A DNA stretch of 24,469 nt, taken from IMG/VR virus record IMGVR_UViG_3300042861_000386, positions 1-24,469 of that record; one strand, given 5' to 3'. Shown piece after piece: positions 1 through 6,577 of this stretch. Position numbers and translations under genes: made by a program. This stretch comes from a virus. The notes under the pieces are model-generated. The model did not search any database. It saw only the letters and a list, made by a program, of their open reading frames with translations, and had not been told where the DNA came from. Each line of letters starts with the position of its first letter. Position 1 is the first letter of the stretch.

Positions 1-1
1 A

Positions 2-514
2 GTTGATGTTTCTCCATTAAGCAAACAAATTAAAAGAGACATTGTAGGCTTATTAGATAAAGATCCTTTAATGGATAATAAGACCATTGCAGATACTTTA
101 AGAATTAAAGAAGATAGAGTTGCAGACTTAATCAATGACATGGTTAAAGAAGAACTAATCAAGGTTAAAGAAACAAACACAGGCGGACAAAAAAAAGATA
201 TTAGAGTACCAACAACCGAAGCTATTAGAACATCAAACAAAATAGGCACAGATACCGAAGATTACAAAATTATGTACACTTATGAATGGAGAGCAGGAGT
301 TAAACCTGACAAACGAAATTCCAGAGAGTTCTGTGTTAAATTATTGGATGCAAATAAAATGTATTCAAGAGCGCAAATAGAACAGATTAGTAAGATAGTT
401 GGTTATGATGTTTGGAATTATCGTGGTGGTTGGTGGACTAGAAAAGGTGGACAAACAAGAACACCATTTTGCAGACATATTTGGAGTGCTAACGTTGTAA
501 AAATTAAAAAATAA
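2..514 (+). CDS. Phage structural protein, C-terminal part (5' end outside window)
   Basis: The frame is open from base 2, so this is the tail end of a larger protein. The ATG at 71 is probably internal, because the residues before it (VDVSPLSKQIKRDIVGLL) continue the same helical pattern. The visible part begins with a winged-helix-like segment rich in Lys and Glu. It ends with a Trp/Gly-rich tail (NYRGGWWTRKGG, then FCRHIW) resembling the C-termini of large head or portal-associated proteins in Bacteroidota phages. The stop overlaps the next start by one base (TAATG), so the two are probably translated together. The position just before a connector-like gene supports a head-assembly role. 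The exact family cannot be named from the C-terminus alone. Confidence is high that it codes and modest on function. Confidence 0.6.
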   Translation, partial: VDVSPLSKQIKRDIVGLLDKDPLMDNKTIADTLRIKEDRVADLINDMVKEELIKVKETNTGGQKKDIRVPTTEAIRTSNKIGTDTEDYKIMYTYEWRAGVKPDKRNSREFCVKLLDANKMYSRAQIEQISKIVGYDVWNYRGGWWTRKGGQTRTPFCRHIWSANVVKIKK

Positions 515-1077
515 TGGCAACAGTATTATTATTAACAGCAACATACATTAAGGATTACACATTTGTTGATCCTAATGTAGATGAAAAATACTTAAGAATT
601 TCTATTGAAGAAGCTCAAAAAATTCATATTAGAAATTATATTGGTTCAGGTTTATACGATGAAATAATAAGCCAAGTAAGTACAAATACATTATCGGCTT
701 TAAACACTACCTTATTAGATAATTACATAATTCCTGCTTTAAAGTGGTGGGTAATGGTTGAGGCTGCGCCTTTTTTAACTTATAAGGTAACTAATAAGAA
801 CATTGTAAAAAAGAACAGCGATAATAGTACAGGAGTTGATTTTAATGAGTTAAATTCTTTTATGAACTTAGTTACTGATAAAGCACAGTATCACACTAAA
901 AGATTAATTGATTACTTATTTGAGTATTCAGATCAATACCCATTATATGATAATCCTGGCGATGGCTTTGATACTATTTACCCGCAAGGGTACTCATACG
1001 AAGAAAGTATTTATTTAGGTCGTAACCGTTCAATATTCAGCTATGAAGAAAAATTTGAAAAAAGAAAACGTTACTAA
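514..1077 (+). CDS. Head-tail connector-like protein (DUF6712-like)
   Basis: A 187-residue protein, mostly helical by composition. The N-terminal stretch (YIKDYTFVDPNVDEKYLR, then EAQKIHIRNYIGSGLYDEI) is typical of the small connector-like proteins that follow head genes in Bacteroidota phages, a group I associate with DUF6712. Such proteins are thought to sit at the neck below the portal, like HK97 gp6. A conserved-looking WWV motif occurs near residue 78 and the C-terminus is basic and aromatic. It overlaps the preceding gene by one base. A small hairpin (1078-1099) separates it from the next gene. The family assignment is from memory of the motif style and position, so it is moderate. Confidence 0.55.
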   Translation: MATVLLLTATYIKDYTFVDPNVDEKYLRISIEEAQKIHIRNYIGSGLYDEIISQVSTNTLSALNTTLLDNYIIPALKWWVMVEAAPFLTYKVTNKNIVKKNSDNSTGVDFNELNSFMNLVTDKAQYHTKRLIDYLFEYSDQYPLYDNPGDGFDTIYPQGYSYEESIYLGRNRSIFSYEEKFEKRKRY

Positions 1078-1099
1078 AAAGAGTGGATATAAACTCTTT
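1078..1099 (+). other. Short intergenic hairpin
   Basis: A perfect 7-bp inverted repeat (AAAGAGT and ACTCTTT, with an 8-base loop) lies just after the stop codon at 1077. No clean T-run follows, so it is a weak terminator at best. It may be an mRNA processing or stability element that uncouples the connector gene from the tail genes. Confidence 0.4.
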
Positions 1100-1130
1100 A
1101 ATAAAATTGAAATATTAAAAAAATTTTTGA

Positions 1131-1733
1131 ATGATAACGTTAAACCAAGTAATAAAAAACCTAAATAATATTGCAAACGCACATTATCAAATCAATTCTT
1201 TTGGGAATGGTAGTGTTATAGAGTTTGCGACTAGTGGAATAACTGAATATCCTGCAATGTGGGTTGATTATGAACCACCTCTATTACAAGGTAATGCTTA
1301 TACTCATGTTTTGAGAATCTATGTAATGGATAGATTAATTAAAGGCAAACAAAATGAGTTAGAGTTATTCAGTGATATTCAGCAAATATGTTTAGATATT
1401 ATTGCACAGCTTAACTCTACTATTTATGGATGGAAGTTAGTAAGTGATAATGTTACTTTAAATCCATTTAGTGAACCTAGATTTGATGATGAAGATGCAG
1501 GTTATTACTTTGATGTAAATCTAAAAGTACCTTTTACTTATGATAGATGCCAAATACCATTTGATTCAACTATAACGAATGCAGGAACATCAAACCTAGT
1601 TACTATTATAAATCAAAATGGAACTGTTATAACCACTTTAAAAGGCGGTGAGACATATACAGTAATACAAGTTAGTGCAATAGATGGAGGGGCTTCAAAT
1701 ACAACTTATACAAATTCGATAATACAAGCATGA
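1131..1733 (+). CDS. Tail terminator / tail completion-like protein
   Basis: A 200-residue protein. The first 150 residues have the alternating pattern of small tail-terminator proteins: an N-terminal helix (LNQVIKNLNNIANAH), a beta segment, and a helix with FSDIQQICLDIIAQL near residues 80-95. The last 50 residues (TNAGTSNLVTIINQNGTV onward) look like a separate Ser/Thr/Gly-rich beta domain. Position after a connector-like gene and before tail fibre genes fits the head-tail junction order of siphoviruses. The stop overlaps the next ATG by four bases (ATGA). The leader is A/T-rich with no Shine-Dalgarno. The function is inferred from order and length rather than from a diagnostic motif. Confidence 0.45.
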   Translation: MITLNQVIKNLNNIANAHYQINSFGNGSVIEFATSGITEYPAMWVDYEPPLLQGNAYTHVLRIYVMDRLIKGKQNELELFSDIQQICLDIIAQLNSTIYGWKLVSDNVTLNPFSEPRFDDEDAGYYFDVNLKVPFTYDRCQIPFDSTITNAGTSNLVTIINQNGTVITTLKGGETYTVIQVSAIDGGASNTTYTNSIIQA

Positions 1734-2929
1734 GTACAATAACAGCACAGATACAATTAAGACGAGATACATCTGCAAATTGGACTTCTAATAATCCTAT
1801 TTTATTAGCAGGTGAAATGGCTTTAAGTACAGATGTACTTTATACAGGAACTGACCAGCCAAGATATAAGATAGGAAATGGAATTGATGCATGGTTAAAT
1901 TTAGACTATGTGCCTGAAGGTGGAGGTGGTACAAGTTATCCTGAAAACTTATTTTTAACAATTGTAAATAAAACAGGAGATAATTTATTAGCTACTGGCT
2001 ATAAAGTTTTAAAGATTCAAGACGCACAAGGACAAAGGTTAGCTGTTGATTATGCCTTAGCAGATAGCAATGGAAATTCTACCGATACAATTGGTGTTGT
2101 TTATGAAAATATAAACAATAATCAAAGCGGCAGAATAGTAGTAATAGGTGAGATAACAGGGATAGATACTACAGGTGATTTACAAGGTGAGATATGGAAT
2201 GATGGAGATGTGCTTTATGTAAGTTCAACAGCACCTGGGGGTTTAACAAATCTTCAACCTATTGCGCCTAATCATTTAGTTGTTGTTGGTTATGTAGTTT
2301 ATGCCCATGCTAATCAAGGAAAAATCTATTGTAAGGTACAAAACGGATGGGAAATCGGGGAGCTTCACGATTGTTACTTGCCAAGTCCTTCAAATAATGA
2401 CGGTATATTTTGGAACTCAACCACTACACGTTATGAAAATAAAAGCATAGTAACTGTATTAGGTTATACACCAATAAAATATTTATCAAAAACAGCAGAT
2501 AGCTCAAGTATAACAGGCACTGTTTCAAATGTATTATTAGATAGTCTTTTAATACCTTCAAATACTTTTAAAGTTGGAATATCAAAATTTACTATAAGAA
2601 ATAAATATACAGGAACAGCAGGTGCAAAAACTACAAGAATTTATTTAAACACAAGTAATAGTTTAACAGGAGCTACATTATTAGCAACTTATACGGCTGG
2701 TTCTGGTGCTTTATCTGTTGATATGGGTAGATTGTTAGCAGTAAAATCTTCAACTTCTTTAGAAGTTTATAATTCATCGGCAACAGCATTAACAAGTGAA
2801 GTACAATCAACAATTGCAATTTCTACAATAACAATAGATATTACAAATCAATATTATATAATTGTTGCAATACAATTAACAAATAGTGCAGATTCTGCAA
2901 TTAACTCATTTATTTATTTAGAAATATAA
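1730..2929 (+). CDS. Tail fibre / receptor-binding protein with Mtd-type N-terminus
   Basis: A 399-residue protein. Residues 8-60 match the pattern of the N-terminal domain of Bordetella phage Mtd and many fibre proteins: IQLRRDTSANWTSNNP, then a GE segment, then RYKIGNGIDAWLNL. Residues 70-210 form a beta-rich region with VDYALADSNGNST and GDVLYVSSTAPGG, also common in fibres of Bacteroidota phages. The C-terminal 150 residues are Ser/Thr-rich beta repeats and probably the variable tip. Such proteins trimerise and contact the host surface. The gene overlaps its neighbours on both sides. No reverse transcriptase or template repeat is visible, so the Mtd-like domain is not evidence of a diversity-generating retroelement here. 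Confidence 0.75.
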   Translation: MSTITAQIQLRRDTSANWTSNNPILLAGEMALSTDVLYTGTDQPRYKIGNGIDAWLNLDYVPEGGGGTSYPENLFLTIVNKTGDNLLATGYKVLKIQDAQGQRLAVDYALADSNGNSTDTIGVVYENINNNQSGRIVVIGEITGIDTTGDLQGEIWNDGDVLYVSSTAPGGLTNLQPIAPNHLVVVGYVVYAHANQGKIYCKVQNGWEIGELHDCYLPSPSNNDGIFWNSTTTRYENKSIVTVLGYTPIKYLSKTADSSSITGTVSNVLLDSLLIPSNTFKVGISKFTIRNKYTGTAGAKTTRIYLNTSNSLTGATLLATYTAGSGALSVDMGRLLAVKSSTSLEVYNSSATALTSEVQSTIAISTITIDITNQYYIIVAIQLTNSADSAINSFIYLEI

Positions 2930-3132
2930 TGGAATATTTAAAAAAACAAGGTGACAATGTAGAGTTCAGAAATCAAAATTTGATTTATGTAAACTCTGAA
3001 AAATTAGATGAACAATCTATACATGTAAATTTTGAAACACAAACAAACTTATTCTTTGCATATGATACAGACTTGAATGGTATAGTATATCTTAATTCGG
3101 ATGAATTGATTGATGCATTAAATAAAAAATAA
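2929..3132 (+). CDS. Small unknown protein in tail fibre block
   Basis: A 67-residue acidic protein with no recognised motif. It starts at an ATG overlapping the stop of the fibre gene (TAATG), so it is probably translationally coupled to it. Hydrophobic and polar residues alternate as in a small beta-rich domain (NLIYVNSEKL, NLFFAYDTDLNGIVYL). Placement between two adhesion-type genes suggests a fibre accessory, chaperone or decoration role, but nothing in the sequence proves it. A frame on the other strand here is a shadow. Confidence 0.55.
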   Translation: MEYLKKQGDNVEFRNQNLIYVNSEKLDEQSIHVNFETQTNLFFAYDTDLNGIVYLNSDELIDALNKK

Positions 3133-3154
3133 GGTACTTTAAAAAATAAACAAC

Positions 3155-3436
3155 ATGGCAAACGCATTAAGACTAACAGCAAACGGTGGGTGTGAGTACA
3201 TAGATAATAATACACCAAGAACAGGTAAAAAATATTACTGTTTTATAGTTCAAGCTGATACAGTAGTAGGCACATTAACAGGTGGCTTTGCTCCTGATAC
3301 AACAACTAACTATTTAACATCAATTGGTTTAAGTGGTAAAACATTAAAGCAAGGTGCTATAATTTACGCTCCTGGTGATGCTGTTTTTACTAACTTGACT
3401 TTAACAAGTGGTTCAATTATAGCTTATTCAGAATGA
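3155..3436 (+). CDS. Small beta-rich virion protein, probable appendage or decoration protein
   Basis: A 93-residue protein with a Gly/Thr-rich, beta-type composition (ALRLTANGGCEYI, VVGTLTGGFAPDTTTNYL, SGSIIAYSE). There is no signal peptide or membrane segment. The profile resembles a small trimeric fibre domain or surface decoration protein. The A-rich leader before ATG 3155 carries GGTACTTT (3133-3140), also found before the starts at 20364 and 21914. The stop overlaps the next ATG by four bases. Virion role inferred from context. Confidence 0.5.
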   Translation: MANALRLTANGGCEYIDNNTPRTGKKYYCFIVQADTVVGTLTGGFAPDTTTNYLTSIGLSGKTLKQGAIIYAPGDAVFTNLTLTSGSIIAYSE

Positions 3437-4245
3437 TTTTTTTAGGATTAACACCTAAGAGATATGCACCATTAGGTGGCGCTGCAAATGATGCGGATGC
3501 ACAGGCTTTTATCACTGCTGCTGGTATAACTGACGGAACACAACAAAGCGCAGTTAATCAACTTGTATTAGATTTAAAGAGTGCTAACATTTGGACTAAA
3601 ATGAAAGCTTTATATCCAATAGTTGGCGGAACTGCATCAACTCACAAATGGAATTTAAAAGACCCAAGAGATTTAGATGCTGCATTTAGGTTATCATTTT
3701 CAACTGGTTGGACACATGCTTCAACTGGAATGACACCAAATGGAACAAGTGCTTATGCTGATACTTTTATTAATGCTTTATCAAATTTAACGGGTTCAAG
3801 CAATCATCTATCTTTTTACTCAAGAACTACTACTGTGGGGACAGAATGTGAAATAGGAGCGGCAGATACAACTAATCAGTATTATTTACAATTAAGAAGT
3901 GCTGTTAATTTTGCAAGTGGTGGAACATCAAGCATTGTTAGCTATACAACAACAGCGGATGGTAAGGGTTTTTGGATAGGATCGAAAAGGGCTAATAATG
4001 ATAGAGAGGGTTATAGAAATTCCTCATCAGAAGCAACTGTAACAACAAATGATACTACTTCATTACCTAATTACAAACTTTTAATAGGTGCAAGAAATAA
4101 TCCAACAACAAGCCCTGCAATTGCATTATATTCAGCAAAACAATGCGCATTAGCTTCAATAGGAGATGGCTTAACAGATACAGAAGCAGCAAACTTTTAT
4201 ACAGCGGTAAATACATATCAAACAACTTTAGGAAGAAACGTATAA
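3433..4245 (+). CDS. Tail appendage protein with LamG-like C-terminal region
   Basis: A 270-residue protein. The N-terminal third contains DADAQAFITAAGITDG and WTKMKALYPIVGGTASTHKW followed by NLKDPRDLDAAFRLSF, a block I recognise from many Bacteroidota phage appendage proteins next to fibre genes. The remainder is beta-rich, with paired strands and Trp/Tyr residues like a concanavalin/LamG carbohydrate-binding fold, ending in a short helix (TEAANFYTAVNTYQTTLG). It probably binds host surface glycan. The start overlaps the upstream stop and its own stop overlaps the next ATG (TAATG at 4243-4247). Confidence 0.6.
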   Translation: MIFLGLTPKRYAPLGGAANDADAQAFITAAGITDGTQQSAVNQLVLDLKSANIWTKMKALYPIVGGTASTHKWNLKDPRDLDAAFRLSFSTGWTHASTGMTPNGTSAYADTFINALSNLTGSSNHLSFYSRTTTVGTECEIGAADTTNQYYLQLRSAVNFASGGTSSIVSYTTTADGKGFWIGSKRANNDREGYRNSSSEATVTTNDTTSLPNYKLLIGARNNPTTSPAIALYSAKQCALASIGDGLTDTEAANFYTAVNTYQTTLGRNV

Positions 4246-4460
4246 TGGAAGGAAGAATAGTAACAAACCAACAAGCAAATGATTTACAAGGAGTTTTCAT
4301 TGATGCTGATACTTTTTTTAATTTTGTTCAGGACATAAACGGAATTTACTTTTTATTTCTTAGTGAACAAGATGAAATTGATGTAGCTCAAACTGAATAC
4401 GCTTATTTATTAGATATTCCATTAAGTCCTTACACACCACCAATACCACCAATACCATGA
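4245..4460 (+). CDS. Small unknown protein with proline-rich tail
   Basis: A 71-residue protein beginning MEGRIVTNQQANDLQGVFI. An upstream in-frame ATG exists at 4143, but it would overlap the appendage gene by about 100 bases and add a basic stretch unlike this family. The ATG at 4245, overlapping the upstream stop, is the better start. The C-terminus ends in Pro-Pro-Ile repeats encoded by two tandem copies of ACCACCAAT (4436-4453). Similar small acidic proteins follow appendage genes in related phages. Function unknown. Confidence 0.55.
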   Translation: MEGRIVTNQQANDLQGVFIDADTFFNFVQDINGIYFLFLSEQDEIDVAQTEYAYLLDIPLSPYTPPIPPIP

Positions 4461-4660
4461 AAGAAGCATTAGACTTAATAAAAAAACATGGCGCAACTGC
4501 GGTACTCGTTTTGTGGCTATGGCATACTCATACGAGAGTAGAACATTTAGAAGCTAAGTTGTATAATTGTTTAGAACGTGAAAGACTTGAACAATTGTAT
4601 AGTAAACCAAACGAAGCTGTAATTCCTAAGAAAATAGAAGATGAAACTAAAAGTAGTTAG
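4457..4660 (+). CDS. Small membrane protein of the lysis group, holin- or spanin-like
   Basis: A 67-residue protein with one hydrophobic segment near residues 11-23 (HGATAVLVLWLWHTH), followed by a charged region likely to form a coiled coil (VEHLEAKLYNCLERERLEQL). This layout suits a phage holin accessory or an inner-membrane spanin subunit. It lies directly before the DUF5675-like gene, whose ATG is inside its last codons (20-base overlap). It overlaps the previous gene by four bases. Location and topology support a lysis role, but no lipoprotein partner or classic holin signature is seen. Confidence 0.5.
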   Translation: MKEALDLIKKHGATAVLVLWLWHTHTRVEHLEAKLYNCLERERLEQLYSKPNEAVIPKKIEDETKSS

Positions 4661-5066
4661 AGAAACTAAAAATGACATTTGTACAATTGGCTCATTATTT
4701 ATAAATGATGTTTTCTTTTGTTATACATTAGAAGATAAAGACAGAGGATTGAAACAAAGTGATTCTCTTTTATTTATTCAAGCAAAAAAGATTTTCGGAC
4801 TTACAGCAATACCTTCAGGCTTTTATAAGTTAACAGTTAATCAAAGTCCTAAGTTCAAAAGGATGTTACCTCGTATTCTTGAAATAAAAGGATTTGACGG
4901 GGTTTTATTGCACAGAGGTAATACAGCAGACCATTCACTTGGATGTATTCTTATAGGCTATAAAAAAGGGCATAATTCAATATTTGAAAGCACAAAAGCT
5001 GAAACGGATTTAGTAAACAGATTATTGTTACATAATAACGAAGTCCATACAATAGAAATAGTATAA
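4641..5066 (+). CDS. DUF5675-like protein, probable lysis or peptidoglycan-acting enzyme
   Basis: A 141-residue protein with the DUF5675 pattern: an N-terminal beta hairpin (TIGSLFINDVFFCYTLED) followed by GLTAIPSGFYKL, then the core LLHRGNTADHSLGCILIG with His91, His98 and Cys102. The His...Ser-x-Gly-Cys arrangement recalls the active site of YkuD-type L,D-transpeptidases, so a peptidoglycan-related activity is plausible, although the family's reaction is not established to my knowledge. It lies between two small membrane proteins and could be the endolysin-position gene of this phage. No signal peptide is visible, so export would depend on a holin. A hairpin (5072-5095) follows the stop. 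Confidence 0.65.
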   Translation: MKLKVVRETKNDICTIGSLFINDVFFCYTLEDKDRGLKQSDSLLFIQAKKIFGLTAIPSGFYKLTVNQSPKFKRMLPRILEIKGFDGVLLHRGNTADHSLGCILIGYKKGHNSIFESTKAETDLVNRLLLHNNEVHTIEIV

Positions 5067-5071
5067 AACAA

Positions 5072-5095
5072 AAAAGCACCACGAAGGATGCTTTT
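5072..5095 (+). terminator. Weak terminator-like hairpin after the DUF5675-like gene
   Basis: AAAAGCA and TGCTTTT pair across a 10-base spacer, with the 3' arm ending in TTTT. The A-run and T-run arms mean it could work weakly on either strand. It may cause partial termination before the holin-like gene. Confidence 0.4.
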
Positions 5096-5165
5096 AAGAG
5101 TTGAAATTTATATGAAAAACACAAAGAACGAAGAGCAAATTTAAACAATTTAAAACAATATACAA

Positions 5166-5375
5166 ATGTTATTACAATTAGTAAATGATACACTAACAAC
5201 AGTAGTTAGTGAAGTAGTTAATACAGCGGTGGCTGTACATGAGGTTACAGGTGGCGGAGCTTTCATTAATGGAGTTGATAATTCAGTAGTAGGTTCAATA
5301 GTTACTTTATTAGTAGCTGCTATAATTCGCCATTGGGAAAAGAAAAAGATAAAAAAGAGAGCTAATAAGGATTAA
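5166..5375 (+). CDS. Holin-like membrane protein
   Basis: A 69-residue protein. Residues about 40-55 form a hydrophobic segment (VVGSIVTLLVAAIIRHW) followed immediately by a strongly basic tail (EKKKIKKRANKD), typical of small phage holins. The N-terminal half is weakly amphipathic and Val-rich and could be a second membrane-associated helix. It is the last gene before the strong terminator at 5403-5435, so it closes the late transcription unit. A holin role, forming membrane holes at the end of infection, is inferred from topology, size and position. Confidence 0.55.
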   Translation: MLLQLVNDTLTTVVSEVVNTAVAVHEVTGGGAFINGVDNSVVGSIVTLLVAAIIRHWEKKKIKKRANKD

Positions 5376-5402
5376 AATTTTCTTATTGATTTCCAATTAG
5401 TT

Positions 5403-5435
5403 AGCAATTATTATAAAAAATAGTTGCTTTTTTTT
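5403..5435 (+). terminator. Intrinsic terminator of the late unit
   Basis: AGCAATTATT (5403-5412) pairs with AATAGTTGCT (5419-5428) as a 10-bp stem with one G-U pair and a 6-base loop. An uninterrupted T-run follows (5428-5435). This is a classic rho-independent terminator closing the structural and lysis genes. Confidence 0.85.
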
Positions 5436-5436
5436 G

Positions 5437-5466
5437 TTGTTTATATTGGAATTTGCTTTATATTTG
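5437..5466 (+). promoter_or_regulatory. Bacteroidota-type promoter for the early region
   Basis: TTG (5437-5439), a 19-base spacer and TATATTTG (5459-5466) match the primary-sigma consensus of Bacteroidota (TTG, then TAnnTTTG about 19-20 bases later). It begins right after the T-run of the terminator, and the first gene starts at 5490. Transcription would start near 5471-5475. Confidence 0.8.
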
Positions 5467-5489
5467 CTTTATAATTAAAAACACAAACA

Positions 5490-5735
5490 ATGAAAATCAC
5501 AATTGAAAAAAAAGAAAAAGTACAAATGGAAGTTCAACTACCATTATTTACTAAACAACATTACCATTATTACATGGTAGAAGAAACAAGAACAACCGTT
5601 TTATTTTTAGGAGACTTTGAACATTCAATACAAGTTACTCAACTCATGATGCAATACCCATGCAGCTATGAGCAAATTACAGAAAAAGAATATAACGAAG
5701 TATATAACACAATTAAAAAACAGATATATGAATAA
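5490..5735 (+). CDS. Small early protein of unknown function
   Basis: An 81-residue protein, first gene after the 5437-5466 promoter. It starts with MKITIEKKEKVQMEVQLP, a beta-type segment, and has an aromatic patch (KQHYHYYMVEE). The C-terminal half (CSYEQITEKEYNEVYNTI) is helical and resembles the end of small phage proteins of this style. No enzymatic motif is seen. First-position early genes in phages often act on host functions, but that is only positional inference. It overlaps the next gene by eight bases. Confidence 0.55.
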   Translation: MKITIEKKEKVQMEVQLPLFTKQHYHYYMVEETRTTVLFLGDFEHSIQVTQLMMQYPCSYEQITEKEYNEVYNTIKKQIYE

Positions 5736-6039
5736 CTCTAATCAAATAGAACTAAACAATAATCTTGAATACTGGTATGGTTATATAGATGCTAACTTAG
5801 TTAACTACAATCGAATCAATATCAGTAATGTAAGTTTAGATAATACAACAATGGAAATGTTTATTACAGATACTGAAACTCACTTTTGTTTTGACTTCTA
5901 TAAAAAAGGTCAGGTAGTTGGAAAGCATAAAATCTTCATTGGAAATAATCAATTAGAATTTGATTGGAATTTACAGTTTAGTCAGGAACTAATTAAAATG
6001 TTTAAAAGCATAGATATTAAAACCCAAGTTATATTATAA
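5728..6039 (+). CDS. Small early protein of unknown function
   Basis: A 103-residue acidic protein beginning MNNSNQIELNNNLEYWYGYI. An in-frame ATG 60 bases upstream would bury its N-terminus in the preceding gene, so the start at 5728, eight bases before that gene's stop, is preferred. Alternating hydrophobic residues suggest a beta sandwich (INISNVSLDNTTMEMFITD, THFCFDFYKKGQ) followed by a C-terminal helix (FSQELIKMFKSID). No family recognised. A structured region (6046-6104) follows. Confidence 0.55.
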   Translation: MNNSNQIELNNNLEYWYGYIDANLVNYNRINISNVSLDNTTMEMFITDTETHFCFDFYKKGQVVGKHKIFIGNNQLEFDWNLQFSQELIKMFKSIDIKTQVIL

Positions 6040-6045
6040 CGTTTT

Positions 6046-6104
6046 ACAGCTAATGGACGGGCGGTGGAAATATAGTAGATGTCCGCCTGTTTATTAGGTG
6101 CTGT
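6046..6104 (+). ncRNA. Long imperfect hairpin in leader of the 6148 gene
   Basis: Three helices stack in order: ACAGC (6046-6050) with GCTGT (6100-6104); TAAT (6051-6054) with ATTA (6093-6096); GGACGGGCGG (6055-6064) with CCGCCTGTTT (6083-6092, three G-U pairs). The only interruption is a 3-base bulge (GGT, 6097-6099). The 18-base loop holds AGTAGATG (6074-6081), the same octamer as a loop in the leader RNA near 10.8 kb. The stem is far more GC-rich than its surroundings, which suggests selection on RNA structure. No T-run follows, so it is not an intrinsic terminator. It is probably a cis-acting leader element or a processed small RNA. Confidence 0.55.
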
Positions 6105-6147
6105 TAGTACCAGTAGCCAAATTAAAAATTAAAAACAAATACATACA

Positions 6148-6558
6148 ATGGAAACAAAATATTATAAAGTAGAAGATCGCTACATAAAAGTAGTTAATGA
6201 AAACTCAATTATTTGCGTATGGGATAATAAAACTATTCCATCAATTAATAAGAATATGATTCCTAGACATTACCTAGTTTCTGAAAATGAGATTAAGTGG
6301 AGTGAATTTTATGAGGTATTTGATAAAGTGCATCAAATGTTACGTGATTTATTATTGGATATTCAATATAATGAAGGGTCAGAATTAACTCCTGTTATCG
6401 CACAATTAGTTAGAAATTATGATAGAGCTGTGCAATATATTGAATGTAGCGGACAAAGAAGTATACAAGAGGGAAAGAATAATAAAATACTATCTAAGTT
6501 AAAAGAGTTAGGCGTTAAATCATTTGAAGGTATAACTATATCAACACCCGAAGCGTAA
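6148..6558 (+). CDS. Early protein of unknown function
   Basis: A 136-residue protein. The N-terminal half is beta-type with Trp residues (YYKVEDRYIKVVNENSIICV). The C-terminal half is helical (EFYEVFDKVHQMLRDLLLDI, then QLVRNYDRAVQYIECSG). No catalytic motif recognised. The start is preceded by the A-rich leader TTAAAAACAAA and by the long hairpin 6046-6104, which may control it. A hairpin and the duplicated module follow its stop, so it seems to end a transcriptional sub-unit. Confidence 0.55.
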   Translation: METKYYKVEDRYIKVVNENSIICVWDNKTIPSINKNMIPRHYLVSENEIKWSEFYEVFDKVHQMLRDLLLDIQYNEGSELTPVIAQLVRNYDRAVQYIECSGQRSIQEGKNNKILSKLKELGVKSFEGITISTPEA

Positions 6559-6559
6559 A

Positions 6560-6577
6560 CACCAAAAGCTATTGGTG
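6560..6577 (+). other. Hairpin upstream of module A
   Basis: CACCAA (6560-6565) and TTGGTG (6572-6577) form a perfect 6-bp stem with a 6-base loop directly after the stop of the upstream gene. There is no T-run. Its 3' arm overlaps the start of the duplicated module, so folding of read-through RNA could affect that module. Confidence 0.4.

Noticed and set aside
1730-2929. Diversity-generating retroelement, because of the Mtd-like fibre domain
   Set aside because: No reverse transcriptase, no template/variable repeat pair and no C-type lectin ending are seen in the window.
4143-4247. Upstream start for the 4245 gene
   Set aside because: It would add a basic stretch read out of frame from the appendage gene; the overlapping TAATG start fits the pattern of neighbouring genes better.
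5112-5144. Ten-residue frame (MKNTKNEEQI) between the DUF5675-like and holin-like genes
   Set aside because: Too short, no typical leader and no sign of coupling; likely chance.
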